DNA of 64,000 nucleotides from a cyanobacterium endosymbiont of Rhopalodia gibberula (GTDB lineage: Bacteria; Cyanobacteriota; Cyanobacteriia; Cyanobacteriales; Microcystaceae). The stretch spans positions 806,001 through 870,000 of the forward strand of contig NZ_AP018341.1 in the NCBI RefSeq assembly GCF_003574135.1. The letters run 5' to 3'. Both the position numbers and the translations under genes were made by a program. The notes beneath the pieces are model-generated. The model was not told the origin of the DNA and did not search any database. It saw nothing but the letters and a program-made list of their open reading frames with translations. Of this stretch, positions 1-9,518 are shown in pieces; positions within the stretch are counted from its first letter, which is position 1; each line of letters begins with the position of its first letter.

Positions 1-229
1 CAGCCAATTGCAAGCATTTCCAGTCTCTTTATTAAAAGTATCTTGTCAGTTATATTTAGAAGCTGTGACTACCTACTCCATAATTAGGATATAAACAAAT
101 ACAATCAATCTCTTGACAAATTATCTGAGTTTATTAGAGAAAAAGTCTTAAATTTTAATTTAAAATTTTTTAAAAAAGAAAGAAAACTAAATTTCTAAAA
201 ATGTAATATTGTTGACAATCATCAATTAT
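1..229. other. Gene-free AT-rich flank
   Basis: No convincing gene. A short open stretch at the left edge (about 2-95, plus strand) could be the C-terminal tail of a gene lying outside the window, but I cannot identify it. Confidence 0.3.
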
Positions 230-1510
230 TTATGCAACCCAAAGATGTTGAGCGAAACGAATTGAAAAACTGACTAACAAAACAGTACAGAACCCAACCA
301 TAGCATATCCCCAACGAGGATTACTTGAAAGTAACATTCCTAACCCTAAGTTTAGAGAAACAATCCCATAAGCTAAACGACTCAAAGAGATGGTTCCACC
401 AGATACTAACAATAATCCCAAGGAGGAAAACCCATAAGCAACTACAACAAAATTGAGCTTATTTCGTAAGTGCCATAGTAAATAAATTCCACCTAAAACA
501 GATATCGTATTGAGCAAAGGATCACCAATTAATAACCATAATAGAAACAATAATCCACAACAACTATAATCAAAACAAGTTTCTCCTAGACAATCACGAT
601 AATGCCATAAGCCATAAGCAATCACACTCATTAGTAATAATAAAAAAGGATGTAATAGATCCCATAAACTCTCATAATGCCACTGACTTCTCCCTGTGGT
701 AATTTCAACCAACATAGTCCCCCATCCTTGCCAATCAATACCACGACTACGGTTCCATTGGGTATGCTGAACGGTAATAAAGGCTAAAGGATCACTAAAC
801 TGCATCCAGCAATAGCCACTATACAGTAAAACTCCTAACGCACTACCGAAACTTGTCACATAAGCAGTAATGGGGATGCGTTTATACCATGCTGTGAGGA
901 AAAAGGCGGGAATTAAAGCTAATCCTGTAATGCGGGTTGCGGTTGCCATCATTCCCCATAATGCAGCTTGTAGATAAGACTGGCGATCAAAAGCCCACAA
1001 AGAAGCAGTGCTTAAAAATAGAAATAGTCCTTCAGTATAAACAACTGCGGTAAATAATGAGAGAGGACACCAAGCTAAAATAGTCGTTGTCCACTGTGCC
1101 GTTTTAATACCATTTGTCCTTTTTACCCAATGGAAAACAATAAATAAAGTTCCTAAAAAGGCTAAATTATTAATCAATGTTCCCGCCACTTCTGCTGATA
1201 CTCCTAACCCCATTACAATCCTGATAGTTAAGGGAAAAAAGGGAAAAAAAGCTACGTTAGCTCCTGGTAGAGTTCCGACGCCATTATAATTTGCTGTAGC
1301 AATTTCTTGATAGAAATTACTATCCCAAGCAGAAAAAACTTCCCAACCCCATTCCGTCTTAATTCCACCTGAAGGAGCTTCGAGTAACGGGGCAATCCCT
1401 AACATGCCTACAAGAATTAATCCTCGACTCAATAGCCAAATTCCGATAATAAACCATAAGGGTTGTAAAAAAAATTTTCCTAACTTCTGAATACTGACTT
1501 TTAACTTCAT
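230..1510 (-). CDS. PIG-V-like mannosyltransferase family membrane protein
   Basis: A 426-residue polytopic inner-membrane protein with about ten hydrophobic segments. The N-terminal third has the layout of the PIG-V/COG5542 glycosyltransferase family: a first membrane helix, then a luminal loop with FSAWDSNFYQEIA near residues 59-71 (the acidic W-D motif of GT-C enzymes), then AFFPFFPLTIR. Family members transfer mannose or related sugars from polyprenyl-phosphate donors on the periplasmic face. The acceptor in cyanobacteria is not known to me. The ATG gives an N-terminus with basic residues ahead of the first helix. It appears to stand alone, with decayed DNA upstream. The family call is fairly secure; the substrate is not. 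Confidence 0.75.
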   Translation of the reverse strand: MKLKVSIQKLGKFFLQPLWFIIGIWLLSRGLILVGMLGIAPLLEAPSGGIKTEWGWEVFSAWDSNFYQEIATANYNGVGTLPGANVAFFPFFPLTIRIVMGLGVSAEVAGTLINNLAFLGTLFIVFHWVKRTNGIKTAQWTTTILAWCPLSLFTAVVYTEGLFLFLSTASLWAFDRQSYLQAALWGMMATATRITGLALIPAFFLTAWYKRIPITAYVTSFGSALGVLLYSGYCWMQFSDPLAFITVQHTQWNRSRGIDWQGWGTMLVEITTGRSQWHYESLWDLLHPFLLLLMSVIAYGLWHYRDCLGETCFDYSCCGLLFLLWLLIGDPLLNTISVLGGIYLLWHLRNKLNFVVVAYGFSSLGLLLVSGGTISLSRLAYGIVSLNLGLGMLLSSNPRWGYAMVGFCTVLLVSFSIRFAQHLWVA

Positions 1511-1514
1511 CTTT

Positions 1515-1705
1515 ATCTTAAATTGGAAACTCCTGGGAGAGTTACTAAATCAATCTGACTCTGAAACTCTGCAATCTTTCCTTGACAAATAGTAAGAACG
1601 TGAACCCATTTGTCTTGAAGGAATTTAGCCTTAAACTGTCGTTCTAAAGTTAGTCCATGCCGTCGACTCCTCAGTTAATAAAGGACTTAGCAAGCCGTAA
1701 TTTCC
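1515..1705 (-). pseudogene. Unidentified gene relic upstream of the mannosyltransferase
   Basis: The minus strand carries about 50 codons of protein-like sequence (for example QFKAKFLQDKWVHVLTICQ, then GKIAEFQSQIDLVTLPGVS) that ends in a stop just before the mannosyltransferase start. An upstream piece in another frame reads EEEGNYGLLSPLLTEES. The two pieces are separated by a frameshift and there is no usable start. It looks like the 3' end of a decayed gene. I do not recognise the family. Confidence 0.35.
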
Positions 1706-2429
1706 TTCTTCCTCAACTTTGCAGAGTTGTTTGACAATTACTAAGTTTTTTGATTTATTCATTATCCTTATTATTTCGCTGTCTTTCAATTTAGCAAACT
1801 CCAGACTCAAAAAATACCTTAGTCACTTATTTGTTATCACAGATGTCGATAATAAACAAATGATCAAAATTAACCAACTTGGAAAAAAAGGAACTGCCAA
1901 TTTAGATTGATTTAGAAGTTCTAAGAAATGATCAGTGATTTTATGTTTTTAAAAAAAAAATATTAAAGATGGTCTTAAAACAGGGTAAGCCTTAAGAAAA
2001 CTTCTTTTTACCAAAAGGTAGATAATCCAAAGCTCACTCATATTTTTTGAATTTAGATCAATTTTTGATTATAGTTTTTTTATAATTTATAGTGTAATAG
2101 TACTACAGAAATATAGTGACGGCCTATAATTTTACCTATAACCAAGAAATCTTTCAATTTACAGTCTTATATTGGGATGGTTTACTAAACCTAATTACTA
2201 GTTTAGGTTAAGACTAGGGATAGATATTAGGGTATTGATTGTCAGAATCAAGTTTCGAGTTATTTTAAGACAAAACTATGTTCATCAGTCCCTTCAGCTT
2301 TATGTAAAAATAGGGTACTAACTAACTGACTCTAAGTTATGCTCGTTGTTGGAATCACTTCTATACTTGTTACTAAATAAGAAAAATAATTCAACAGTCA
2401 TAGGACCATTCTTCCTCATCGAGTTTTAC
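1706..2429. other. Gene-free AT-rich stretch
   Basis: No ORF here has protein-like composition. The 63-codon plus-strand ORF at 1719-1910 has no ribosome-binding site and low-complexity codon content, so I do not call it. This is probably decayed DNA between two relics. Confidence 0.5.
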
Positions 2430-3395
2430 TCAAATCTAGCTTGTTTGTATAACAACTCGCCAATGGTCATATCTGTTTGATGTTTTTGCTCAAAGGCTTC
2501 TTCGACTTCAAATTTTTGAAATTAAACTTTTGTAAAAAAATAACCTTATCCTAATAAAGGAATATAATCTACTCGAGTCGTCAATTTTGAAACTTGTTCG
2601 AGGTAAAATTCGACAAATTATTCTAAAGTTCGATTCTTTTGTACGTTTTTAACATTAACATAAGCAAATAAAGGTCGCGACAAGGGCTAATATTCGTTCT
2701 TATCCACAGTTTGAGTTGAAATAAATACCCCGTTTTAACCATTATCAATAGCAATTGCTTTGAGTTTATCTTGGTTTTGTTGATAACAAAAGTAGCTAAA
2801 GTAACCCAAAGTATTATGATCTTGGGCAACCATAATTACTAATACTTCATCGTCCTTGCTGAAAACATAATTTGAGCAAATTTCTGTTGCTTCACCTATG
2901 AGCGCTTCGGTAAGATAATTATAGGTTCCCGAGCCTTTACCGGGACCGTAAATAGTTAAAAATCAATCAGGATAAAAGAAATAAAGTTGATTATAGCTAG
3001 AGAAATACCCTGTTTTTAGCTTTAAATTCCTATACTTGTGCTAATAAACTAACTTTTAGCGAATATATTTAAATATTTTGGATATTTGCCACAACTGTGA
3101 TCGCATTAAAAGCAATAAGAGACTCAATGTAACAAACTATGTTGTCATTGCAAAATTTTGTTTCTGCAGAAGAAATGGGACAAGAGGCTGCTTGTATTTG
3201 AAAAATTATTTTCTATGGTCAGATCTTTAACTTGCTTATTATAGATAGGTTGTTTTTGACAGGTTTCTAACACTACTTCAGTTATCGGAAATACCGCACT
3301 TAAGCTATCTGTTTTGATTGGTTAAACATTATTGATATCACTTGGCTACAAGCTGGTATAACTACTATGGCTGCGATTACAATCGTTGCTTTCAT
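2430..3395 (-). pseudogene. sphX: Decayed SphX/PstS-type phosphate-binding lipoprotein gene
   Basis: Reading the minus strand through several frames reconstructs a PstS-family protein of the SphX type. It opens at an ATG (3395) with a lipoprotein signal MKATIVIAAIVVIPAC. It continues with SLSAVFPITEVVLE (the family S-T-V-F-P-I-T-E motif), ESLIAFNAITVVAN, LTIYGPGKGSGTYNYLTEAL (the Y-G-P-G-T-D-S-G-T-Y phosphate-binding loop), HNTLGYFSYFCYQQNQDKL, PLSRPLFAYVNVKN, FVEFYLEQV and a TIGELLYKQ tail. At least six in-frame stops and frameshifts break it. It is divergent from the intact pstS operon and shares its upstream region, so a second phosphate-binding protein has been lost. The identity rests on the ordered motifs; no alignment was run. 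Confidence 0.85.
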
Positions 3396-3758
3396 AACAT
3401 CTAAAAAACTATTAAGAGATGTAAACTTTATGAATCATCTCACAATTTATTTTGTATCAAAAATACAGTGATCAGATGCATATTATTTCATTATGGTTTT
3501 CAACTCATTTTTAGCAACCTAAATTTAAATCAGAGTTAGTTAATAATTCAAGCTTTACCTAACAAAATCACACTACGATCCTAAAAGTTAAGAGCTAAGA
3601 TAAAAATAAATAAATAGTGAAGATTTATCTATTTTACTTAGACAGTTCATTAACTCTAGACTAAGAACTGTATTTCTTAACCTATTGTTTACCAAAATTC
3701 GTTAACTTCTGTTTGAATGTTCATTGTGTAATTAACTCAATTTACAAAACACCCAAAT
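3396..3758. other. Divergent intergenic region between sphX relic and pstS
   Basis: This 363-bp region separates two divergent phosphate-binding protein genes, one of them dead. Its right half holds the candidate Pho box (3676-3706). No coding capacity is apparent. Confidence 0.5.
3676..3706 (+). promoter_or_regulatory. Candidate Pho box (SphR/PhoB-type operator)
   Basis: CTTAACCT at 3676-3683 is followed 11 bp later by GTTTACCA (3687-3694) and then GTTAAC (3701-3706). Another TTAACTC lies near 3649-3655. Cyanobacterial Pho boxes are tandem 8-bp repeats of the TTAACCT type spaced every 11 bp. The first two copies keep that period and the third is 3 bp out of phase. The position, about 55 to 80 bp before pstS, suits an activator site for the pst operon. 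The site is inferred from sequence only. Confidence 0.5.
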
Positions 3759-4919
3759 ATGTTATACTTTTTCAAACTCGAACAACGTCCTTTTTGTTTA
3801 ATATCTTCCCTATCAATATTGGCATTAATAGTAAGTTTAGGGGCTTGTGGTGGTGCGACCCATGATGATAGCTCTATCGATGAAACGGCTAATAACATAA
3901 ACAAACCTCCATTAGAAGGTAAGGTCACTCTGACCGGTGCGGGGGCATCTTTTCCCTCACCTCTCTATCAAAACTGGTTTGTTCAACTCAATAGTGCAAT
4001 TCCTGAGCTTCAAGTTAACTATCAGTCTATAGGTAGTGGCGCAGGGGTAGAACAATTTACTACCGGAACAGTAGACTTTGGTGCTAGTGATGTAGCGATG
4101 AAAGATGAAGAAATCGCAAAAGTTTCTAGAGGGGTGATATTGCTCCCTATGACTGCCGGAAGTATTGTAATAGCTTACAATCTTCCTGGGGTTGAAGGGC
4201 TTAAATTGTCTCGGAAGGCTTATGTAGGAATCATGCAAGGCAGTATTACTAACTGGAGTGACCCCGAAATTGTTGAGGCTAACCCTGATTTAAACTTACC
4301 TAGTCAATCAATTACCGTCGTTCACCGTTCTGATGGTAGTGGAACCACTGAAGTTTTCACCAAGCACATAAGTGCAATTAGTTCAGAGTGGGCAAATACA
4401 ATCGGACAAGGAAAAAGTGTAGAATGGCCTACCATTAAGGGAAAATTCATCGGTAGCAAAGGAAATGAAGGAGTAACTGCCACTATTCAACAAATTGAAG
4501 GAGCCATCGGCTATATTGAGTATGGCTATGCTAAGAATAATGGTCTAACAATGGCAGCCTTAGAAAATTTATCAGGGAACTATATAGAGCCCAGTGACGA
4601 GTCAGCCGAACAGACCTTAGATGCGGTTACTCTTCCTGAAAACCTACGAGTCTTTATCACCGACCCTGAAGGAGATCAATCTTATCCCATTGTGACCTAC
4701 ACTTGGATGCTGGCTTACAAACAATATGACGATCCCCAAAAAGCTATCGCCATGGAGGCCATGGTTGAACATGCGTTAAACCATGGACAAGAAGCCAGTA
4801 AGAAACTCGGTTATGTTGCCTTGCCGCCTAGTGTCAAAGAGAAAGTAGCCGCGGCTGCTGATGTAATTAGCCCGGACTACACTATTAAGGTCAAACAAAC
4901 AGACGATTTTCTAGATTGA
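3759..4919 (+). CDS. pstS: Phosphate ABC transporter substrate-binding lipoprotein PstS
   Basis: A 386-residue periplasmic phosphate-binding protein that delivers phosphate to the PstCA channel. A lipoprotein signal ends in LGAC with the lipidated Cys at residue 30. An acidic linker follows, then the mature domain starts with LTGAGASFPSPLYQNWF (residues 58-74), including the GAGASFP phosphate loop. Other ligand segments are YQSIGSGAG, TVDFGASDVAM and HRSDGSGTTEVF, with IEYGYAK in the second lobe. Length and motif order match the family and the gene is intact. It is first of five same-strand genes (pstS-pstC-pstA-pstB-pstB), with a candidate Pho box upstream. The 225-bp gap before pstC may let pstS transcript accumulate separately. 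Confidence 0.95.
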   Translation: MLYFFKLEQRPFCLISSLSILALIVSLGACGGATHDDSSIDETANNINKPPLEGKVTLTGAGASFPSPLYQNWFVQLNSAIPELQVNYQSIGSGAGVEQFTTGTVDFGASDVAMKDEEIAKVSRGVILLPMTAGSIVIAYNLPGVEGLKLSRKAYVGIMQGSITNWSDPEIVEANPDLNLPSQSITVVHRSDGSGTTEVFTKHISAISSEWANTIGQGKSVEWPTIKGKFIGSKGNEGVTATIQQIEGAIGYIEYGYAKNNGLTMAALENLSGNYIEPSDESAEQTLDAVTLPENLRVFITDPEGDQSYPIVTYTWMLAYKQYDDPQKAIAMEAMVEHALNHGQEASKKLGYVALPPSVKEKVAAAADVISPDYTIKVKQTDDFLD

Positions 4920-5144
4920 TAGTCCTACATTGACTAGATTAAATCACTTATAGATTTTTACTAGTCCCTTCTAAAAAACTAAACAACCTGAGTTCAGAGT
5001 TCAGGAATCTTTCGGTGTAAAAATTAGGAATAGGGACTTCTGATTGCTGCGAGTTTTCTGTGAACTTGGCTTATGCTGAACTTAGTCCAACAAATTATCT
5101 AGTCAAACTATTATTTCTTACTTTCGACTTGGTTATCCTTAATT

Positions 5145-6113
5145 ATGATTGCACCTACTGCTTCTAAGTTTAAACAAACTGGAGTTGGCGTTCGCTCTGT
5201 TCTGGAGAAAACTTTCAATACTGGTTTTATTTGGCTGACTTTAGTCTTTGCCGTCAGTATTGGGTTCATTCTATTGTCCATTGCTATTGTAATCATTATG
5301 CGAGCCTGGCCAGCAATTCAAACCTACGGGGTTGGCTTTGTTACCAACAGTGCTTGGAATCCTGTTATAGGAAAGGAAAAATTTGGGGCGTTACCGGTTA
5401 TTTATGGAACTCTAGTAAGTTCCTTCATCTCCTTATTCATTGCCATCCCTTTAGGGATAGGAACGGCACTGTTTTTAAGTGAAGATTTTATCCCTCTTAA
5501 ATTCCGCACCCCCTTAGTGTTTATGGTGGAACTGTTAGCCGCTATTCCTAGTGTGGTGTATGGACTGTGGGGTATTTTTGTCTTAATTCCCATTCTCAAC
5601 CCTATTAGTTTCTGGTTACACAACAACCTTGGCTGGGTACCCTTTTTTGCTACCCCCCCTGCCGGACCTGGAATGTTACCTGCAGGAATTGTTCTTTCTA
5701 TTATGATTCTGCCTATTATCACTGCAGTTTCTCGTGATTCCTTAGCTTCTTTGTCTCCTGAATTACGCCAAGCTTCTTTAAGCTTGGGAGCAACCCGTTG
5801 GGAAACGATTTTCCGTGTGTTGATTCCATCAGCTATTTCAGGAATCGTTGGGGGAATTATGTTAGCTCTTGGCCGTGCAATGGGGGAAACTATGGCGGTT
5901 ACGATGATTATCGGGAATGCTAATAAAATCAGCATCTCTCTACTTGAACCAGCAAACACTATTTCTTCTCTTTTAGCCAACCAATTTGCCGAAGCATCAG
6001 GAATGCAGGTTTCTGCCCTAATGTATGCTGCGTTGATTTTAATGGTTTTGACCCTAATTGTTAATGTTATAGCCGATTGCATTGTAACTCAAGTGAGAGC
6101 CAAGTATCAGTAA
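5145..6113 (+). CDS. pstC: Phosphate ABC transporter permease PstC
   Basis: A 322-residue inner-membrane permease that forms the phosphate channel with PstA. It has six predicted membrane spans. A large first loop carries the family W-N-P segment (SAWNPVIGKEKFGALPVIYG, about residues 67-86). The cytoplasmic EAA-type loop that contacts PstB is near residues 201-228 (LRQASLSLGATRWETIFRVL), followed by GRAMGETMAV. The ATG is preceded by a purine-poor leader, and no better start lies upstream. pstA follows after 63 bp. The gene is intact and of normal length. Confidence 0.95.
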   Translation: MIAPTASKFKQTGVGVRSVLEKTFNTGFIWLTLVFAVSIGFILLSIAIVIIMRAWPAIQTYGVGFVTNSAWNPVIGKEKFGALPVIYGTLVSSFISLFIAIPLGIGTALFLSEDFIPLKFRTPLVFMVELLAAIPSVVYGLWGIFVLIPILNPISFWLHNNLGWVPFFATPPAGPGMLPAGIVLSIMILPIITAVSRDSLASLSPELRQASLSLGATRWETIFRVLIPSAISGIVGGIMLALGRAMGETMAVTMIIGNANKISISLLEPANTISSLLANQFAEASGMQVSALMYAALILMVLTLIVNVIADCIVTQVRAKYQ

Positions 6114-6176
6114 TAGACGAATGGCAAAAATTGAGCTTTCGCTCCTCTTTTTCTACCGTTTTACTCCTCAAAAAAA

Positions 6177-7061
6177 ATGACTGATTCAAGTGCAACCGAG
6201 ATTGGTTTAAGTCTAAAAAAGAAACCAGGCAGTTCCCGCGCCCTATTCAATAGCTTCTGGACAGCTTTAGCTTCCTTATGTATGATTATCACTCTAATCC
6301 CATTAGTTGCGGTTCTTATCTTCGTGATGGTTCAGGGATTAGGGCAAGTTAACCTAGATTTATTTACTAAGCTTCCTCCACCGCCTGGATTGTCACAAGG
6401 AGGTATTGGTAACGCTATTCTTGGAACTTTACTAACTGTGGGTTTAGCGACTTTTATTGCTGTTCCTATTGGGGTACTCACTGCTGTTTATCTATCAGAA
6501 TTTAGTGCAGGAAATCAAATTGCCCGTTGGGTTCGTTTTGCGACTAATGTTCTCAGTGGAGTTCCTTCAATTATTGCTGGTATTTTCGCTTATGGTTTAT
6601 TAGTCGCCACAAAAATTGTTGGTTTTTCCGCCGTTGCAGGAGGAGTAGCTTTAGCTGTATTGATGTTACCCACTATTATCCGGACAACGGATGAAGCCTT
6701 ACAACTTGTTCCTCAAGAAATCCGTTGGGCAGCCTTTGGACTAGGAGCTTATAATTACCAAACAGTATTAAAAGTTGTCCTTCCTGCGGCTGTTCCTGCT
6801 ATTTTAACTGGAGTAACCCTAGCGATTGCCCGTGCTGCAGGGGAAACCGCTCCTTTAATTTTTACTGCTTTGTTTTCTAACTTTTGGCCTAAGGGAATCT
6901 TTGAGCCTATTGCTACTTTATCAGTGTTAGTTTATAACTATGCCATTGTCCCTTTTAAACCCCAACAAGAATTAGCCTGGGCGGGGTCCTTAATTTTAGT
7001 CTTGTTAGTGTTAACTACCAGTGTGGCTGCTCGTTGGGCAACTCGACAGAAAACTTATTAA
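6177..7061 (+). CDS. pstA: Phosphate ABC transporter permease PstA
   Basis: A 294-residue partner of PstC. It has six predicted spans and the same EAA-type loop (IRWAAFGLGAYNYQTVLKVV, about residues 181-200), followed by ARAAGETAPLIFTALFSNFW, the characteristic PstA motif. The short N-terminal cytoplasmic tail (about 25 residues) and the family length fit the ATG at 6177. It lies between pstC (63-bp gap) and the first pstB (33-bp gap), so the operon assignment is strong. Confidence 0.95.
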   Translation: MTDSSATEIGLSLKKKPGSSRALFNSFWTALASLCMIITLIPLVAVLIFVMVQGLGQVNLDLFTKLPPPPGLSQGGIGNAILGTLLTVGLATFIAVPIGVLTAVYLSEFSAGNQIARWVRFATNVLSGVPSIIAGIFAYGLLVATKIVGFSAVAGGVALAVLMLPTIIRTTDEALQLVPQEIRWAAFGLGAYNYQTVLKVVLPAAVPAILTGVTLAIARAAGETAPLIFTALFSNFWPKGIFEPIATLSVLVYNYAIVPFKPQQELAWAGSLILVLLVLTTSVAARWATRQKTY

Positions 7062-7094
7062 TTGATAGTGAACAGTTAATAGTGATAGAGGACT

Positions 7095-7907
7095 TTGATG
7101 ATAGACAACGAAATTTCGGATTCTATTAAGATAGAAACAGTTTTCAGCTTAGAAAATGTTAATATCTTCTACGGAGATTATCGCGCAGTTCGGGATGTTA
7201 CTTTCACCATTCCCAAGAATAAAGTGACTGCTTTTATCGGTCCTTCAGGGTGTGGAAAAAGTAGCATCCTGCGGTGTTTAAATAGACTCAACGATTTAAT
7301 CGAAATCTTTCACCTAACGGGAACCATTGCCTATCATGGACAGAATCTCTATGCTCCTGATATTGATTCTGTAGAAGTAAGAAAACGAATTGGAATGGTA
7401 TTTCAAAAACCCAATCCTTTCCCAAAAACTATTTACGATAACATAGTTTTTGGAGCGAGGATAAATAATTACAAAGGAGATCTCGATGAATTAGTAGAAA
7501 CTTCTCTGAAACGATCTGCCCTTTGGGATGAAGTTAAAGATAAATTACAAGATAATGGCTTTTCTTTATCAGGAGGACAACAACAACGTCTGTGTATTGC
7601 GAGAACTATTGCTGCTCAACCAGAAGTGGTTTTAATGGATGAACCCTGCTCAGCTCTTGATCCTATTTCGACCTTAAAAGTTGAAGAATTAATACATGAA
7701 CTTAAGAAACAGTACACTATTGTGATAGTTACTCACAACATGCAGCAAGCGGCACGAGTAGCCGACTTAACTGCTTTTTTTAGTACAGAAGTAACTGAGA
7801 CAGGAAGCAAGGTCGGTTATCTTGTAGAATACGATGCAACCCAGACTATTTTTGGTAGTCCTCGTCAACAGAATACCAAAGATTATGTTAGTGGACGGTT
7901 TGGTTAG
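7095..7907 (+). CDS. pstB: Phosphate ABC transporter ATPase PstB (first copy)
   Basis: A 270-residue cytoplasmic ATPase that powers PstCA. Visible motifs: Walker [10 protein letters not shown] (about residues 49-57), Q-loop [14 protein letters not shown], signature [14 protein letters not shown], Walker [14 protein letters not shown] and H-loop [12 protein letters not shown]. The protein ends in the PstB tail [10 protein letters not shown]. Compared with its downstream paralogue it has about ten extra N-terminal residues and a Walker A ending in S rather than T. Two adjacent start codons exist (ATG ATG at 7095 and 7098). It is fourth in the pst operon. Confidence 0.95.
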   Translation: MMIDNEISDSIKIETVFSLENVNIFYGDYRAVRDVTFTIPKNKVTAFIGPSGCGKSSILRCLNRLNDLIEIFHLTGTIAYHGQNLYAPDIDSVEVRKRIGMVFQKPNPFPKTIYDNIVFGARINNYKGDLDELVETSLKRSALWDEVKDKLQDNGFSLSGGQQQRLCIARTIAAQPEVVLMDEPCSALDPISTLKVEELIHELKKQYTIVIVTHNMQQAARVADLTAFFSTEVTETGSKVGYLVEYDATQTIFGSPRQQNTKDYVSGRFG

Positions 7908-8009
7908 AAAAGATGAAGATAGAAAAATGGGAAAGTAGGTAAAAACCGTATGGTTCATTTCTACAAACTTCGATATCGTCTTTGTCGAAAGGGAGTTTAA
8001 CAAAAAATC

Positions 8010-8804
8010 ATGGTAGCTGATGTAGCAACAGAAACAGTTTTGAGAACTCGGAAACTTAATGTTTTTTACGGTACTAATTTGGCAGTCAGGGAAGTTTCCT
8101 TAGATATTCCCAAAAATAAAGTTGTAGCCTTCATTGGTCCTTCAGGTTGCGGAAAAAGTACTGTTCTCCGTTGTTTTAATCGGATGAACGATCTAATTCC
8201 CAGTGCTAGGATTGATGGCAAAATAACTTTCCATGGAAGCGATATTTATGCAAACAAAGTTGATCCTATAGACTTACGTTGTCGCATTGGCATGGTATTT
8301 CAAAAACCCAATCCCTTTCCTAAATCTATTTACGAAAATATTGCGTTTGGGGCAAGACTAAATGGATTTAAGGGGGATATGGATGAGTTAGTAGAAACAT
8401 CCCTAAAAAAAGCTATAATTTGGGATGAAACTAAAGATAAATTAATGCAAAGTGGACTTGCTTTATCAGGAGGACAACAACAACGTCTGTGTATTGCGAG
8501 AACCATCGCCATCAAACCAGAAGTAATCTTGATGGATGAACCATGTGCTGCTCTTGATCCCATTTCCACCCTTAAAATCGAAGAACTAATTTATGAATTG
8601 AAGCAACAATACACTATTGTTATAGTTACTCATAACATGCAACAAGCATCACGGGCATCCGATTTTACTGCTTTTTATAATGTAGAAGCTACTGATAAAG
8701 AAGCAAAAGTAGGATATCTGGCAGAATATAATAAAACAGAGGTTATTTTTCAAAATCCTGCACGGGAAACAACGAGGGATTACATAAGCGGACGGTTTGG
8801 TTAA
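8010..8804 (+). CDS. pstB: Phosphate ABC transporter ATPase PstB (second copy)
   Basis: A 264-residue paralogue of the preceding gene, with Walker [10 protein letters not shown], signature [14 protein letters not shown], Walker [14 protein letters not shown] and tail [10 protein letters not shown]. All catalytic motifs are intact, so both copies look functional. Tandem pstB genes are common in cyanobacterial pst operons. Keeping both in a shrinking genome suggests the duplication is useful, or that the decay is recent. A 102-bp spacer separates it from the first copy. It is the last gene of the operon. Confidence 0.95.
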   Translation: MVADVATETVLRTRKLNVFYGTNLAVREVSLDIPKNKVVAFIGPSGCGKSTVLRCFNRMNDLIPSARIDGKITFHGSDIYANKVDPIDLRCRIGMVFQKPNPFPKSIYENIAFGARLNGFKGDMDELVETSLKKAIIWDETKDKLMQSGLALSGGQQQRLCIARTIAIKPEVILMDEPCAALDPISTLKIEELIYELKQQYTIVIVTHNMQQASRASDFTAFYNVEATDKEAKVGYLAEYNKTEVIFQNPARETTRDYISGRFG

Positions 8805-9049
8805 AACAGAGATAGGCTCTCGGTGTACTTATCGCACTCAAAAAATTCGATATTTTGCAACGTGGATTAGATACCTCTTAGTGTTGAGAGATAATGAATA
8901 AGTCTCTATCTGTACCGTAACTTACCAAAGTAGTTTTTGTAAATGATTACACGGTTTGTACCAAATTTTTGAAAGAGATCAATTTCTCTACAGATGATAA
9001 GGTCTCATAATTATCTAATATTTTGATTTTTTTACTTTATCAATGAATT
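8805..9049. other. Gene-free spacer after the pst operon
   Basis: No protein-like ORF and no clear GC-rich terminator stem. The sequence grades into the Uma2 relic on the opposite strand. Confidence 0.4.
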
Positions 9050-9475
9050 TACACTTGTTTGTATTAATTAACCTTCTTGAATTTCGTTTTATCATTCATG
9101 ATATTCTTTTATTTTATCTTTTAAAGATTTTAATCTATCACTAGTAGAAAAAATATTTGTCGTTGTTTGAGGTTTAACTAGTTTCATTTTTCCGAAGTTA
9201 TTTAAGTATTATTAGGAGCTATATCTTCGCCATTGACTGGCTTAAAACCTTTTAATAAATAAAAAATGGTTTTTAAATGATTATTTTGATGTTGTTTCTA
9301 AAATTTTGCCGTAATTACAGCATTCTTATCCTGTTTATTATCCTATTGATGGTATAATTATCGGGTGTCCATCGAGATTTCTTTCAAACTGTAAATCTCG
9401 GTTATCTTGGCAAAGTTGATATAATTATTTGTCAGTAAGTTTAAAGAACTCAAATCTAACTTCCAGATGATTAAC
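9050..9475 (-). pseudogene. Decayed Uma2 (DUF820) family gene
   Basis: The minus strand, read across frameshifts, gives LTDK, a stop, then LYQLCQDNRDLQFERNLDGH and PIIIPSIG. This is the N-terminal signature of Uma2/DUF820 proteins (L-T-D-E-Q-F-x-Q-L-C-x-x-N-R-D-L-R-x-E-R...I-I-M-P-P-T-G). Next come LLKGFKPVNGEDIAPNN (the G-F-x-L-P-N-G-x-x-R-S-P-D segment, whose catalytic Asp is replaced) and STSDRLKSLKDKIKEYHE (S-D-x-L-K-x-L-x-x-K-M-x-E-Y). Several stops and frameshifts are present. The PD-(D/E)XK-like family is multicopy in filamentous and unicellular cyanobacteria, and this copy is dead. Confidence 0.8.
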
Positions 9476-9518
9476 CATAGTTTAGATTTATCTTCATCGT
9501 TATATTGAATGTCAATTT

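Noticed and set aside
1719-1910. 63-codon plus-strand ORF
   Set aside because: No ribosome-binding site and low-complexity AT-rich codons; nothing protein-like.
3957-4238. 93-codon minus-strand ORF
   Set aside because: Antisense to pstS; composition is that of a shadow frame.
5402-6082. 226-codon minus-strand ORF
   Set aside because: Antisense shadow of pstC, which has all family motifs on the plus strand.
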